A stretch of DNA of 64,000 nucleotides from Oscillospiraceae bacterium (lineage in GTDB: Bacteria; Bacillota; Clostridia; Oscillospirales; Ruminococcaceae): the NCBI GenBank assembly GCA_004554485.1, contig SFLS01000001.1, positions 34,354 to 98,353 of the forward strand, read 5' to 3'. The notes under the pieces were generated by a model. That model did no database searches. It worked only from the letters and a program-made list of their open reading frames with translations, and was not told the origin of the DNA. Within the stretch, counting starts at the first letter, position 1; each line of letters begins with the position of its first letter. Position numbers and translations under genes: made by a program. Positions 52,508 to 61,234 of this stretch are shown here, in pieces.

Positions 52508-54433
52508 ATGAGACAAAAGCAGTTCAAAGCGGAATCCAAAAAGCTGCTGGATATGATGATCAATTCCATCTACACCCACAAGGAGATCTTTCTGCGGGAG
52601 CTGATCAGCAACGCCAGCGACGCCATTGATAAGCTGTACTTCCGTTCGCTGACCGATGATTCGGTGACGCTGGACCGCGGCGACTACAAGATCGCCCTGG
52701 CGGTGGATAAGGAGCAAAGACTGCTTTCCATCACCGATAACGGCTGCGGCATGACCGCCGAGGAGCTGGAGAAGAACCTGGGCACCATCGCCAAAAGCGG
52801 CTCGCTGGACTTCAAGCGCCAGAACGAAACCGGCGAGGAGGTGGAGGTCATCGGCCAGTTCGGCGTCGGGTTCTACTCCGCCTTTATGGTAGCCGACCAC
52901 GTTACGGTGGAAAGCCGCGCCTGGGGCGCCGAGACCGGCAGCCGGTGGGAATCCAGCGGCGCCGAGGGCTATACCATCGAGCCCTGCGAGATGGACTGGA
53001 ACGGCACCCGCGTCACCCTGCATCTGAAGGAGGATTCCGAGGAGGAGCGGTACAGCGAATTCCTGGAGGAATACCGGCTGCAGGAGCTGGTGAAGAAATA
53101 CTCCGACTATATCCGCTACCCCATTACCCTGCTGATGCCGGACTACCGCCCCAAGAAGAAGGAGAACGAGGCAGAGAGCGGCGAAGGGCAGGAGAAAGAG
53201 CCTGAGTATGAGACCGTCTGGGAGGAAAAGACCCTCAACAGCATGATCCCGCTGTGGCGCAAGCAGAAGAGCGAGGTGACCCCGGAGGAGTACAACGAGT
53301 TCTACAAGGGCAAGTTCTACGACTATGAGGATCCGGCGGCGGTTATCCACACCCGCACCGAGGGCAACGCCACCTTCCACGCACTGCTGTTTATCCCCGC
53401 CCACGCCCCGATGAACTACTACACCACCAGCTACGAGAAGGGCCTGCAGCTCTATTCCCGCGGGGTGCTGATCATGGAAAAGTGCGCCGACCTGCTGCCG
53501 GATTATTTCAGCTATGTAAGGGGCCTGGTGGACAGCGAGGATCTTTCGCTGAACATCAGCCGGGAGATGCTGCAGCATGACCGTCAGCTGCAGCTTATCG
53601 AACGGGCCCTGGAGCGGCGCATCAAGAGCGAGCTGGAAAAGATGCTGAACAACGACCGCGAAAAGTACGAGGCGCTGTGGAAAGAATTCGGCACCCAGAT
53701 GACCTACGGCCTGTGCATGGACTACGGCAGCCACAAGGACGTACTGCAGGATCTGCTGCTGTTCTACTCCTCCACCGAAAAGAAGCCGGTGACCCTGAAG
53801 GAGTACATCGGACGGATGAAGGAGGGCCAGGAGGCCATCTACTACGGCTGCGGCCGCACCGTGGAGGCCATTGACGCCCTGCCCCAGGCCGACCAGTTGA
53901 AGGAGGCCGGGTATGAGATGCTGTATATGACCGGCCAGGTGGATGAGTTCGCCATCAAGACGCTGCGCGAGTACGACGGCAAGAAGTTCCTGAATATCCG
54001 CACCGACGAGATCGACCTTTCCACCGAGGAGCAGAAGACTGCCCTGAAGGAGGAAAACGAGGCGGCCGCCGACCTGTTTGCGGCCATGAAGGAGGCGCTG
54101 GGCGACAAGGTGGAGGCGGTGCGCTTTACCGACAAGCTGAAGACCCACCCGGTCTGCCTGAGCAGCGAGGGCGGGATCTCGATGGAGATGCAGGCGACGC
54201 TGAACGCCATGCCCGGCAACGAGGGCCGCTACAAGGCCCGGGTGGTTCTGGAGCTGAATCGCGACCACCCCGTTACGGCCAAACTGAAGGAGCTGGCGGT
54301 GACCGACAAGCAGAAGCTGGCCGACTACACCCGCCTGCTGTATGCCGAGGGATGCCTCATCGGCGGCGTGCCGATCGAGGAGCCGGCAGAGCTTTGCCGG
54401 CTGATCACCGGGCTGATGACCGAAAACCAATAA
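52508..54433 (+). CDS. htpG: Molecular chaperone HtpG (Hsp90)
   Basis: Bacterial Hsp90, an ATP-dependent dimeric chaperone that remodels late folding intermediates. The 641-residue protein carries the GHKL ATP-binding segments ELISNASDAIDKL, DNGCGMT and GQFGVGFYSAFMVAD. A middle domain and a C-terminal dimerisation domain follow. There is an AAGGAG ahead of the ATG. It lies 21 bases after clpB and shares its transcript, ending at a strong terminator. Confidence 0.97.
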   Translation: MRQKQFKAESKKLLDMMINSIYTHKEIFLRELISNASDAIDKLYFRSLTDDSVTLDRGDYKIALAVDKEQRLLSITDNGCGMTAEELEKNLGTIAKSGSLDFKRQNETGEEVEVIGQFGVGFYSAFMVADHVTVESRAWGAETGSRWESSGAEGYTIEPCEMDWNGTRVTLHLKEDSEEERYSEFLEEYRLQELVKKYSDYIRYPITLLMPDYRPKKKENEAESGEGQEKEPEYETVWEEKTLNSMIPLWRKQKSEVTPEEYNEFYKGKFYDYEDPAAVIHTRTEGNATFHALLFIPAHAPMNYYTTSYEKGLQLYSRGVLIMEKCADLLPDYFSYVRGLVDSEDLSLNISREMLQHDRQLQLIERALERRIKSELEKMLNNDREKYEALWKEFGTQMTYGLCMDYGSHKDVLQDLLLFYSSTEKKPVTLKEYIGRMKEGQEAIYYGCGRTVEAIDALPQADQLKEAGYEMLYMTGQVDEFAIKTLREYDGKKFLNIRTDEIDLSTEEQKTALKEENEAAADLFAAMKEALGDKVEAVRFTDKLKTHPVCLSSEGGISMEMQATLNAMPGNEGRYKARVVLELNRDHPVTAKLKELAVTDKQKLADYTRLLYAEGCLIGGVPIEEPAELCRLITGLMTENQ

Positions 54434-54439
54434 GACGCG

Positions 54440-54475
54440 AGGAGCCGCTCCCGGAAAGGGGGCGGCTCCTTTTTA
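54440..54475 (+). terminator. Terminator of the RHH-clpB-htpG operon
   Basis: AGGAGCCGC and its near-exact complement GGCGGCTCCT form the stem, followed by TTTTT, starting seven bases after the htpG stop. Confidence 0.92.
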
Positions 54476-54511
54476 GCAGGGGCACAAGGGCGGGCGGAAG
54501 AAGGCGGGCGG

Positions 54512-54589
54512 GGCCCCGCAGGGGCCGGGGCGCAGCCCCGGGGGCGGGCCGCAGGCCCGTCACGGCGCGAAGCGCCGCCCTGCGGGGCC
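54512..54589 (+). repeat. GC-rich cloverleaf element, copy D
   Basis: A perfect 12-bp closing stem (GGCCCCGCAGGG at 54512-54523 with 54578-54589) encloses three perfect hairpins in a row. They are CCGGGGC-GCA-GCCCCGG (54525-54541), CGGGCC-GCA-GGCCCG (54545-54559) and CGGCGC-GAA-GCGCCG (54563-54577). It stands between the htpG terminator and the promoter of the next gene, so it is not part of a coding transcript leader. Confidence 0.8.
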
Positions 54590-54631
54590 AAAGCCGCGAT
54601 TTTTCGCCCCCTTTTATTTTGTCGATGATTA

Positions 54632-54640
54632 TGCTATACT
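54632..54640 (+). promoter_or_regulatory. Extended -10 promoter of the MBL-fold gene
   Basis: TGCTATACT is an extended -10 element 48 bases before the start codon. The sequence at the -35 position (TTTTAT) is poor. Confidence 0.6.
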
Positions 54641-54688
54641 GGCTATGGAAAAACAGATAGCAACTCAGCGGAAAGGAGACCATTCCCT

Positions 54689-56284
54689 ATGAAAATCAGC
54701 TTTTGGGGCGCGGCGCGGGTGGTGACGGGCAGTTGCCATCGTCTGACGGCCTGCGGTAAGAACATCCTCATCGACTGCGGCCTGCAGCAGGGCGGAGACG
54801 TTTACCGCGAGAACGCCCTGACCTTTGACGCGACCGCCATTGACGCGGTATGCGTGACCCACGCCCACACCGACCACAGCGGACGGCTGCCGCTGCTGGT
54901 GAAAAACGGCTTTTCCGGGCCAATCTACGCCACCCGGGCGACCTGTGATCTGCTGAAGATCATGCTGATGGACAGTGCCCGCATCCAGGAAAGCGACGCG
55001 CAGTGGAAGGCGAAAAAGAACCAGCGCAGCGGCGACCCCAGCGAACAGGCGCTGTATACCGTGGAAGACGCCGCGGCGACGCTGGAGCTACTGGTGCCGG
55101 TAAGCTACGGCGACCATACCGAGCTGTTCCCCGGTGTGACCGCCGACTGGTACGACGCCGGCCATCTGCTGGGGTCTTCGGCGATCCGCTTTACCGTGAC
55201 CGAGGAAGACGAGACCCGCACCGTCATCTTTTCCGGGGATATCGGGAACCTCAACAAGCCCATTATCCGGGATCCCCAGCCGGTGCCGGCTGCCGACTAT
55301 GTGGTGATGGAATCCACCTACGGCGACCGCCTGCACGAGACCGGCGAGGACGTGCCGAAGGATCTTTCCGAGATCATCGACCGGACGCTGGCCCGGGGGG
55401 GCAATGTGGTCATCCCCTCCTTTGCGGTGGGACGCACCCAGGAGCTTTTGTATTTTATCCGGGAGATCAAGGCGCGTGGCCTGGTAAAAACCAACCCCAA
55501 CTTTTTGGTGTATGTGGACAGCCCCCTGGCACTGGAGGCGACCCAGATCTACGACGGCGACCTGACCGGCTACGCGGATGAGGAGACGCTGGAGCTGCTG
55601 AAAAGCGGCTTTAAGCCCATCAGCTTCCCCGGCCTGAAGCTTTCCCGCACCTCTGAGGAATCGATGGCGCTGAACACCGACCCCACCCCGAAGGTCATCA
55701 TCGCCTCCAGCGGAATGTGCGAGGCAGGGCGGATCCGGCACCACCTGAAGCACAACCTGTGGCGGCCGGAATGCTCGGTGGTGTTCGTCGGATACCAGTC
55801 TGAGGGGACGATGGGGCGGCAGCTGCTGGAGGGACTGTCCTCCATTAAACTGTTCGGCGAGAAGATCGCCGTGCGGGCCGAGATCTGCTCCTTCAAGTTC
55901 ATGTCCTCCCACGCGGACCGGGACGGGCTGCTGGCCTGGCTGAAGATGCAGGGCGAAAAGCCCCGCAAGGTCTTTATTGTGCACGGCGAGGAAACGGCGG
56001 CGCTGAACTTTGCCGAGACGCTGCAGACGCTGGACTACACCGCTGAAGTCCCGCTGTTTGAATCGGAATACAACCTGATGGACGGCGGGTGCCTGGCCAA
56101 GGGCCGGGACTTCCCGCGCGACAAGGAAAAACGGGCCTCCGGGGTCAGCGAGGTATTCCGCCGGCTGCTGGCCGCGCTGGAAAAGCTCTCCGGGATTGCC
56201 AACGGCTACCGGCAGGGCGCCAACCGGGATGTTGCCGCCTTTACCGAGGACGTGGAAACCCTGTGCCGCAAGTGGGACAAATAA
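54689..56284 (+). CDS. MBL-fold beta-CASP hydrolase (RNase-like)
   Basis: A 531-residue metallo-beta-lactamase fold protein with the beta-CASP cap, related to Ysh1/CPSF-73 RNA nucleases. The zinc motif HAHTDHSG is near residues 57-64, further metal ligands are in DAGHLLGS and FSGDIGNLNKP, and the beta-CASP part has VVIPSFAVGRTQELLY and a late SHADRDGL. Such proteins cut or trim RNA. This one has a C-terminal helical tail of about 80 residues not needed for the fold. AAAGGAG precedes the ATG. It is a single gene. Confidence 0.92.
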   Translation: MKISFWGAARVVTGSCHRLTACGKNILIDCGLQQGGDVYRENALTFDATAIDAVCVTHAHTDHSGRLPLLVKNGFSGPIYATRATCDLLKIMLMDSARIQESDAQWKAKKNQRSGDPSEQALYTVEDAAATLELLVPVSYGDHTELFPGVTADWYDAGHLLGSSAIRFTVTEEDETRTVIFSGDIGNLNKPIIRDPQPVPAADYVVMESTYGDRLHETGEDVPKDLSEIIDRTLARGGNVVIPSFAVGRTQELLYFIREIKARGLVKTNPNFLVYVDSPLALEATQIYDGDLTGYADEETLELLKSGFKPISFPGLKLSRTSEESMALNTDPTPKVIIASSGMCEAGRIRHHLKHNLWRPECSVVFVGYQSEGTMGRQLLEGLSSIKLFGEKIAVRAEICSFKFMSSHADRDGLLAWLKMQGEKPRKVFIVHGEETAALNFAETLQTLDYTAEVPLFESEYNLMDGGCLAKGRDFPRDKEKRASGVSEVFRRLLAALEKLSGIANGYRQGANRDVAAFTEDVETLCRKWDK

Positions 56285-56296
56285 CCTTTCCATACC

Positions 56297-56329
56297 AAAA
56301 GCCCCGGGCGAGATCGCTCGGGGCTTTTA
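56297..56329 (+). terminator. Bidirectional terminator
   Basis: AAAAGCCCCG and CGGGGCTTTT with inner GCGA/TCGC pairs form a hairpin between the convergent MBL-fold and aminotransferase genes. T-runs lie on both strands. Confidence 0.92.
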
Positions 56330-56344
56330 TCAATCTGGCGGGGA

Positions 56345-57559
56345 TTACTGGCGATAGGTTTGCAGGAACTCGCCGACGTCGGTCATGGCGCGGGACAGCT
56401 CCTCGGCCTGGGGCAGCATGACTACCCGGAAGTGATCCGGCTGCGGCCAATCGAAGCCGCTGCCCGGCACCAGCAGAATATGCTTTTGATGCAGCAGGTC
56501 CATGGCAAACTTTTTGTCGTCGGTGATGGGGCACTTTTTTAGGTCAATGCGGGGGAAGATGTAAAACGCCGCGGAATTTTTGACCACCGAAAGGCAATCG
56601 AATTGCCGCAGAGCACTGACAGCGGCCTCCCGCTGTTCGTAGAGCCGGCCGCCGGGTACCAGCAGCGCCCGGGTGCTATCGGGATCCGCCAGAGCGGCGG
56701 GAATGACCAGCTGCGTCAGGGCGTTGCCGCAAAGCCGCATACTGGTAAGCGCCACCATGCCGGCGATGAAATCCTGCGTGATGGCACGCGGACCGGAAAC
56801 GCACAGCCACCCGCAGCGGAACCCGCAGATCATATGGCTTTTGGAAAGGCCGTTGAAGGTCAGCACCGGTAAATCCGGGCAGAGCGAGGCGGTGGAAACG
56901 TGAGTCTTGCCGTCCATGACCAGGCGGTCGTAGATCTCATCCGAGAGGAGGACCAGCTCCTTTTCCCGGGCCAGCGCCACGATCTGCTCCAGCAGCTCAC
57001 GGGGATACAGGGCGCCGGTGGGATTGTTGGGATTGATGATAAGGATGGCGCGGGTGCGGGAGGTGATCTTGCGGCGGATATCCTCGACATCGGGATACCA
57101 GTCGGACTGCTCATCGCAGGTATAAAAGACGGGTTTGGCTCCGGCGATCAGCGTCGCGTTGGTCCACAGCGAGTAGCTGGGGCTGGGCAGCAGGATCTCA
57201 TCGCCGTAATTGAGCAGCGCCGTGATGGCGAACTGAGCCATTTCGCTGACACCGTTGCCGACGAAAATATCCTCGGGCGTGATCCCCTGAATGCCCTTGG
57301 CGGTCTCGTATTCCGCAATGGCGCGGCGGGCGGCGGGCATTCCCCGGAAATCGCAGTAGCCGACCGCGCGGTCGGCGTTTTCCAGCAGCGCCTGCCGGAC
57401 GCTGGGCGGCATGGTAAAGCCGAAGGTGGCCGGGTTGCCGGTGTTCAGGCGCAGGACGGGGGTGCCCTCCGCAATCATCTTCATGGCCTCGACATAAACG
57501 GGGCCGCGGATATCGGAGTGGACCTGCGAGAGTTTTTCGGAACGGATGATCGGCTGCAT
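56345..57559 (-). CDS. alaA: PLP-dependent aminotransferase, AlaA (YfbQ) type
   Basis: A 404-residue class I aminotransferase that closely follows E. coli AlaA (glutamate-pyruvate aminotransferase) end to end. Shared stretches include DIRGPV near the start, GNPATFGF, SLWTNATL, IINPNNPTGALYP, FNGLSKSH with the PLP-binding Lys240, GGRLYEQR, and DHFRVVMLP. The likely reaction is pyruvate plus glutamate to alanine plus 2-oxoglutarate. AAGGAGG precedes the ATG, and a good promoter lies at 57603-57631. The gene name rests on similarity. Confidence 0.88.
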   Translation of the reverse strand: MQPIIRSEKLSQVHSDIRGPVYVEAMKMIAEGTPVLRLNTGNPATFGFTMPPSVRQALLENADRAVGYCDFRGMPAARRAIAEYETAKGIQGITPEDIFVGNGVSEMAQFAITALLNYGDEILLPSPSYSLWTNATLIAGAKPVFYTCDEQSDWYPDVEDIRRKITSRTRAILIINPNNPTGALYPRELLEQIVALAREKELVLLSDEIYDRLVMDGKTHVSTASLCPDLPVLTFNGLSKSHMICGFRCGWLCVSGPRAITQDFIAGMVALTSMRLCGNALTQLVIPAALADPDSTRALLVPGGRLYEQREAAVSALRQFDCLSVVKNSAAFYIFPRIDLKKCPITDDKKFAMDLLHQKHILLVPGSGFDWPQPDHFRVVMLPQAEELSRAMTDVGEFLQTYRQ

Positions 57560-57602
57560 AACAGAGCCTCCTTACAGAAAGATTTGAAAAAAGATATGTT
57601 GT

Positions 57603-57631
57603 ATTGTATCACTATAAAAAGAAAATTACAA
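57603..57631 (-). promoter_or_regulatory. Promoter of the aminotransferase gene
   Basis: Minus strand TTGTAA, a 17-base spacer, then TACAAT, about 44 bases before the start codon. Confidence 0.82.
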
Positions 57632-57708
57632 TCGGGCATACCCTTATTTTATGAAAAAATCGGCGAATGGTGCCGCAGTAACGCCCACGACACCGGCTGA
57701 GAATTGAC

Positions 57709-57740
57709 AAAGCAGCCTCTCCGCGGCGGGAGAGGCTGCT
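57709..57740 (-). terminator. Terminator of the NhaC-family gene
   Basis: AGCAGCCTCTC and GAGAGGCTGCT form an 11-bp stem around an 8-base GC-rich loop, followed by TTTGTC on the minus strand. Confidence 0.78.
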
Positions 57741-57757
57741 GGATGGGCCTGACAGGA

Positions 57758-59254
57758 TCAGCCTTCGGCCGCCTGACGGTTGGTGACGCTCCGGATAACC
57801 AGCAGCGTGGCGATCATCAGCACGATGCCGATGGGCAGCACGATGTAGGCATTGGGCACAAAACCGGCAACGACGTAGGTGACGAAGGACACGGCAGCCA
57901 CCGTTGCCGCATAGGGGAATTGCGTGGAAACGTGGTTGATGTGATTGCACTGAGCACCGGCCGAGGCCATGATGGTGGTATCGCTGATGGGAGAGACGTG
58001 GTCGCCGAACACCGCACCGGCCAGGCAGGCGGAAACACCGACGATCATGAGGGTGAAGTCAGCCTTGAACACTTCGGTGACGATGGGGATAAGGATGCCG
58101 AAGGTGCCCCAGGAGGTACCGGTGGCAAAGGCCAGACCGCAGGCCACCAGGAAGATAACGGCGGGCAGCAGGCTGTACAGGCCGCTGGAGGCGCTTTTCA
58201 TCAGGGTGCCGACAAATTCCTTGGCGCCCAGCAGGGAGGTCATGTTCTTCAGCGAGGTGGCCAGCGTGAGGATGAGAATGGCGGGAACCATGGCGCAGAA
58301 GCCCTGCGGGACGCAGGACATGGCCTCCTTGAAGGTGATGACGCGGCGGGCGATGAAATAGATGACGGTAAAGACCAGCGCGATGAGCGCGCCCCAGGGC
58401 AGGCCGAAGAAGGCATCGCAGTTTTCGAACGCGCCGAAGATCCCGACGCCGCCGGCCAAAACGCCGGAATAGATCAGACCGGTCACGCACAGCACCACCA
58501 GGACGACGATGGGCAGCACCAGGTCAATAACGCGGGCACGGGGATTGCTGACCTCCTGCATGGCTTCGGGCTGTTCGCCTTCGGTAAACAGGTCGCCGTT
58601 GCGGATGGCGTTGAGCTCATGACGGCGCATGGGGCCGTAATCCATGCCGCTCTTGCAGAGGAACAGAACCATAACGATAGTAAGCAGAGAGTAGAAATTG
58701 AACGGAATGGCGCGGACAAACAGTTCAAAGCCGCTGTAATCCTCCACCACGCCGGAGACCGCGGCCGCCCAGGAAGAGATGGGGGCGATCATGCAGATAG
58801 GGGCGGCGGTGGCATCGATGAGATAGCTGAGCTTGGCGCGGGAGATGCGGTGGCCGTCGGTCACGGGACGCATTACGCTGCCGACGGTGAGGCAGTTGAA
58901 GTAGTCATCGACAAAGATGAGAATGCCCAGCAGGAAGGTGGCAAACATGGCGCCGCCGCGGGTCTTGATGTGCGTCTTGGCCCACCGGCCGAAGGCTGCG
59001 GAGCCGCCCGCCTTATTGAGCAGGGCGACCAGGATGCCCAGCAGCACCAGGAACATGAAGATGCCGGCGTTATCGCTGATGGCGGCCACGATGCCGTCAT
59101 TGAGCAGCGAATCCAGCGCTTCCACATGGAAGCCGGCGTAGAACAGTGCGCCGGCCACCGCGCCGATGAACAGGGAGCTGTAGACTTCCTTGGTGATGAG
59201 CGCGAGGCCGATGGCGATGATGGGGGGGACCAAAGCCCAAAAAGTACCGAACAT
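57758..59254 (-). CDS. NhaC-family antiporter, probable lysine transporter (LysW-like)
   Basis: A 498-residue secondary transporter with about 12 membrane helices (IAIGLALITKEVYSSLFIGA, VLVLLGILVALL and others) and the NhaC-family core LIDATAAPICMIAPISSWAA and GTSWGTFGILIPIV. NhaC proteins move Na+, protons or amino acids. Its leader carries a lysine riboswitch, which elsewhere marks NhaC-family lysine transporters (LysW), so lysine uptake is the likely job. TTAGGAGG precedes the ATG. It has its own promoter and terminator. Confidence 0.9.
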   Translation of the reverse strand: MFGTFWALVPPIIAIGLALITKEVYSSLFIGAVAGALFYAGFHVEALDSLLNDGIVAAISDNAGIFMFLVLLGILVALLNKAGGSAAFGRWAKTHIKTRGGAMFATFLLGILIFVDDYFNCLTVGSVMRPVTDGHRISRAKLSYLIDATAAPICMIAPISSWAAAVSGVVEDYSGFELFVRAIPFNFYSLLTIVMVLFLCKSGMDYGPMRRHELNAIRNGDLFTEGEQPEAMQEVSNPRARVIDLVLPIVVLVVLCVTGLIYSGVLAGGVGIFGAFENCDAFFGLPWGALIALVFTVIYFIARRVITFKEAMSCVPQGFCAMVPAILILTLATSLKNMTSLLGAKEFVGTLMKSASSGLYSLLPAVIFLVACGLAFATGTSWGTFGILIPIVTEVFKADFTLMIVGVSACLAGAVFGDHVSPISDTTIMASAGAQCNHINHVSTQFPYAATVAAVSFVTYVVAGFVPNAYIVLPIGIVLMIATLLVIRSVTNRQAAEG

Positions 59255-59280
59255 GATGATTTCCTCCTAAAATGAGTATT

Positions 59281-59321
59281 AAAAAAAGCCATGGAATACA
59301 TGTGGAATGCATCTCATGACC
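59281..59321 (-). terminator. Riboswitch-controlled terminator before the NhaC-family gene
   Basis: On the minus strand, GTCATG/CATGGC plus ATGCAT/ATGTAT (with G-U pairs and one mismatch) form a stem followed by TTTTTTT, about 27 bases before the start codon. This suits transcription attenuation when lysine binds. Confidence 0.7.
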
Positions 59322-59345
59322 TATGAAAATCATAGTGTTAAGAAA

Positions 59346-59520
59346 TGATAGCTCTCCACAATATCTGTGACAGTCCGCAGCATATTCTGCTGCGTCCCAG
59401 CGGGAGCGCCCTCGGGGGGACGGTCCTGCTTCGGCGGGGGCCCCTTTCTTCCCCCCGGCGCCCCGCGCCGTGTGGAGGGAATACTGATGGATCCCGCGAC
59501 CTCTACCAAAACAACCTGTA
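59346..59520 (-). promoter_or_regulatory. Lysine riboswitch (L-box)
   Basis: The minus strand shows the L-box hallmarks in order: TAGAGGTCGCG at the 5' side, CAGTATTCCCTCC, GGGGAAGAAAGGGG, the signature GCCGAAGC, GCTGGGACGCAGCA, GGACTGTCA, and GGAGAGCTATC at the 3' side. GGTAG near the start pairs with CTATC at the end to make P1. The five-way junction layout fits the B. subtilis lysC example. It sits between the promoter at 59536-59564 and the terminator at 59281-59321. Confidence 0.88.
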
Positions 59521-59535
59521 TTCAGCTTTTTCTCT

Positions 59536-59564
59536 TTTATAGCACCATCCCATCTGTTTTGCAA
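59536..59564 (-). promoter_or_regulatory. Promoter of the riboswitch and NhaC-family gene
   Basis: Minus strand TTGCAA, a 17-base spacer, then TATAAA. The transcript would begin about 10 bases before the lysine riboswitch. Confidence 0.82.
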
Positions 59565-59655
59565 GGGTTTTTTTACATTTTAGCAATAATTTGTGGTTTA
59601 TATTTGTTTTTAACGAGTAAAAAATGGACTTTTTAGGGGGAATGTACAAGGAAAA

Positions 59656-59739
59656 GCTGCCGCCCCGCCCCGCTGCGGCAGCAGCGGAAGGCGCCCGCAG
59701 GGCGCCGGGCGCGCCGAAGGCGCGCGGCGGGGCGGCAGC
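59656..59739 (-). repeat. GC-rich cloverleaf element, copy E
   Basis: A perfect 14-bp closing stem (GCTGCCGCCCCGCC at 59656-59669 with 59726-59739) encloses three hairpins. They are CCGCTGC with loop GGCA (59670-59687), GGCGCCC-GCA-GGGCGCC (59690-59706) and GCGCGCC-GAA-GGCGCGC (59709-59725). It lies between the murC terminator and the NhaC promoter, outside any predicted transcript leader. Confidence 0.8.
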
Positions 59740-59770
59740 CGGCGGCGGGCAGAGGGCCGGCCCGGGACAC

Positions 59771-59803
59771 GAAAGAGCCCCCTGCCGAAGGGGACAGGGG
59801 GGC
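59771..59803 (-). terminator. Terminator of murC
   Basis: Minus strand GCCCCCCTG and CAGGGGGC form the stem, followed by TCTTTC, 13 bases after the murC stop. The T-run is short. Confidence 0.75.
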
Positions 59804-59816
59804 GCTGACGGGTTAT

Positions 59817-61196
59817 TTATTCGTGGTGCAGGATCATCCGGGCGCATTTGTAAACGTCGCCGCACCCGAGGGTGAGGATCAGATCGCCGGCTTCGGCATG
59901 GGCGTTTACATAGTCGGCCATCGCCTCGAAGGAGGGCAGACAGACGCAGCCGGGGATCTTTTCGCCGAGATCCTCCGAGCGGATATGGTAGGTGTTGACC
60001 TCGCGGCTGCCCATAATGGGAGAGAGAACCACTCGGTCCGCGATGGAAAGCGCCGAGACGAAGTCCTCCAGCAGCAGATAGGTACGGCTGAAGGTGAAGG
60101 GCTGGAACACCGCCCAGACCCGCTTGAAATCCAGCTCCTTGGCAGCGGTAAGGGTGGCGCGCAGTTCCGCCGGATGATGGGCGTAGTCATCCGCCACCGT
60201 GGCGCCGGTATGGGTTTTGCCCAACACCTCGAAGCGTCGGCCCGCCCCGGTAAAGGCGGCCAGCCCTTCGGCAGTCTGCTCCGGCGTGGCGCCCAGCAGC
60301 ATGGCCCCGGCGGCGGCCGCGGTAGCATTGAGGATGTTGTGATCTCCCGGCACCTGCAGCCGGATCTCGGTAAGCGGACGGCCCCGGTGCATCAGCGTAA
60401 AGCGGCGGTCCAGCCCGCCCAGATGCCGGATCGCAGCCGGATAGTAGTCGTTGGTATCCTCCCAGCCGAAGGAGAAAAACGTTCTCCCCTCCCCTGCCGC
60501 TTCCGCTACGGCACGGCAGGTTCTATCGTCGCTGCCGTTATACAGGACGGTGCGGGCCTTGCGGGCAAAGCGGGTATAGCTTTTCATGGCGTTTTCCACC
60601 GTGTGGAAATATTCCATGTGGTCGTTATCGATATTGAGGATCAGCGCGATATCGGGGTGCGTGGAAAGGAAGGTATCCCTGAACTCGCAGGCTTCGTAGA
60701 CGAAGCGCTCGGTTTGGCCGGTACGGCCGTAGCCGCCGATGGCGCGCAGCTTGCCGCCGATGACGGCGGAAGGGTCCAGCCCCGCCGCGTACAGGATCTG
60801 CACGATCATGGCGGTGGTGGTGGTTTTGCCGTGGGTCCCGCAGACCCCCAGCGCATCCCCGTACCAGCTGGAGACCGCCCCCAGCATCCGGGCCCGCTCC
60901 CACAGCGGCAGGCCGCTTTCCCGCGCGGCGATCAGCTCGGGGTTGGTTTCCATGATGGCGGCGGAATAGAGGATGAGATCGGCGCCCCGGATATTCTCGG
61001 CCCGCTGGCCCATCATGACCTGGATGCCCATGGCGCGCTCCAGCTCCACGATGTCGCTTTCGTTATTATCGCTGCCGGTGATGGTATAGCCCCTGCCGTG
61101 CAGGATCTGTACCAGCGGGAACATCCCACTGCCGCCGATGCCGATGCAGTGGATGTGCCTGACCCCCTCGGGGATGGATTCGACCGGTTTGTTCAT
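59817..61196 (-). CDS. murC: UDP-N-acetylmuramate--L-alanine ligase
   Basis: MurC adds L-alanine to UDP-MurNAc, the first peptide step of peptidoglycan synthesis. The 459-residue protein shows the N-terminal Rossmann motif CIGIGGSGMFPL (about 17-28), the ATP P-loop GTHGKTTTTAM, and the central MurC segments NIDNDHMEYF and DDYAHHPAELRAT. The start, MNKPVESIPEGV, has GGTGGC only as a weak ribosome site, but no better in-frame codon exists. Its promoter is at 61235-61264. Confidence 0.95.
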   Translation of the reverse strand: MNKPVESIPEGVRHIHCIGIGGSGMFPLVQILHGRGYTITGSDNNESDIVELERAMGIQVMMGQRAENIRGADLILYSAAIMETNPELIAARESGLPLWERARMLGAVSSWYGDALGVCGTHGKTTTTAMIVQILYAAGLDPSAVIGGKLRAIGGYGRTGQTERFVYEACEFRDTFLSTHPDIALILNIDNDHMEYFHTVENAMKSYTRFARKARTVLYNGSDDRTCRAVAEAAGEGRTFFSFGWEDTNDYYPAAIRHLGGLDRRFTLMHRGRPLTEIRLQVPGDHNILNATAAAAGAMLLGATPEQTAEGLAAFTGAGRRFEVLGKTHTGATVADDYAHHPAELRATLTAAKELDFKRVWAVFQPFTFSRTYLLLEDFVSALSIADRVVLSPIMGSREVNTYHIRSEDLGEKIPGCVCLPSFEAMADYVNAHAEAGDLILTLGCGDVYKCARMILHHE

Positions 61197-61234
61197 ATGA
61201 TGACCGCCACCTTTTGAAAATTCATACTTGGTAT

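Noticed and set aside
59346..59520. T-box leader upstream of the NhaC-family gene
   Set aside because: A GGTAGAGGTCGCGG string recalled the T-box GGTGGTACCGCG, but it lies at the 5' end of the leader, and the other motifs (GCCGAAGC, GGACTGTCA, P1 pairing) match the lysine riboswitch instead.
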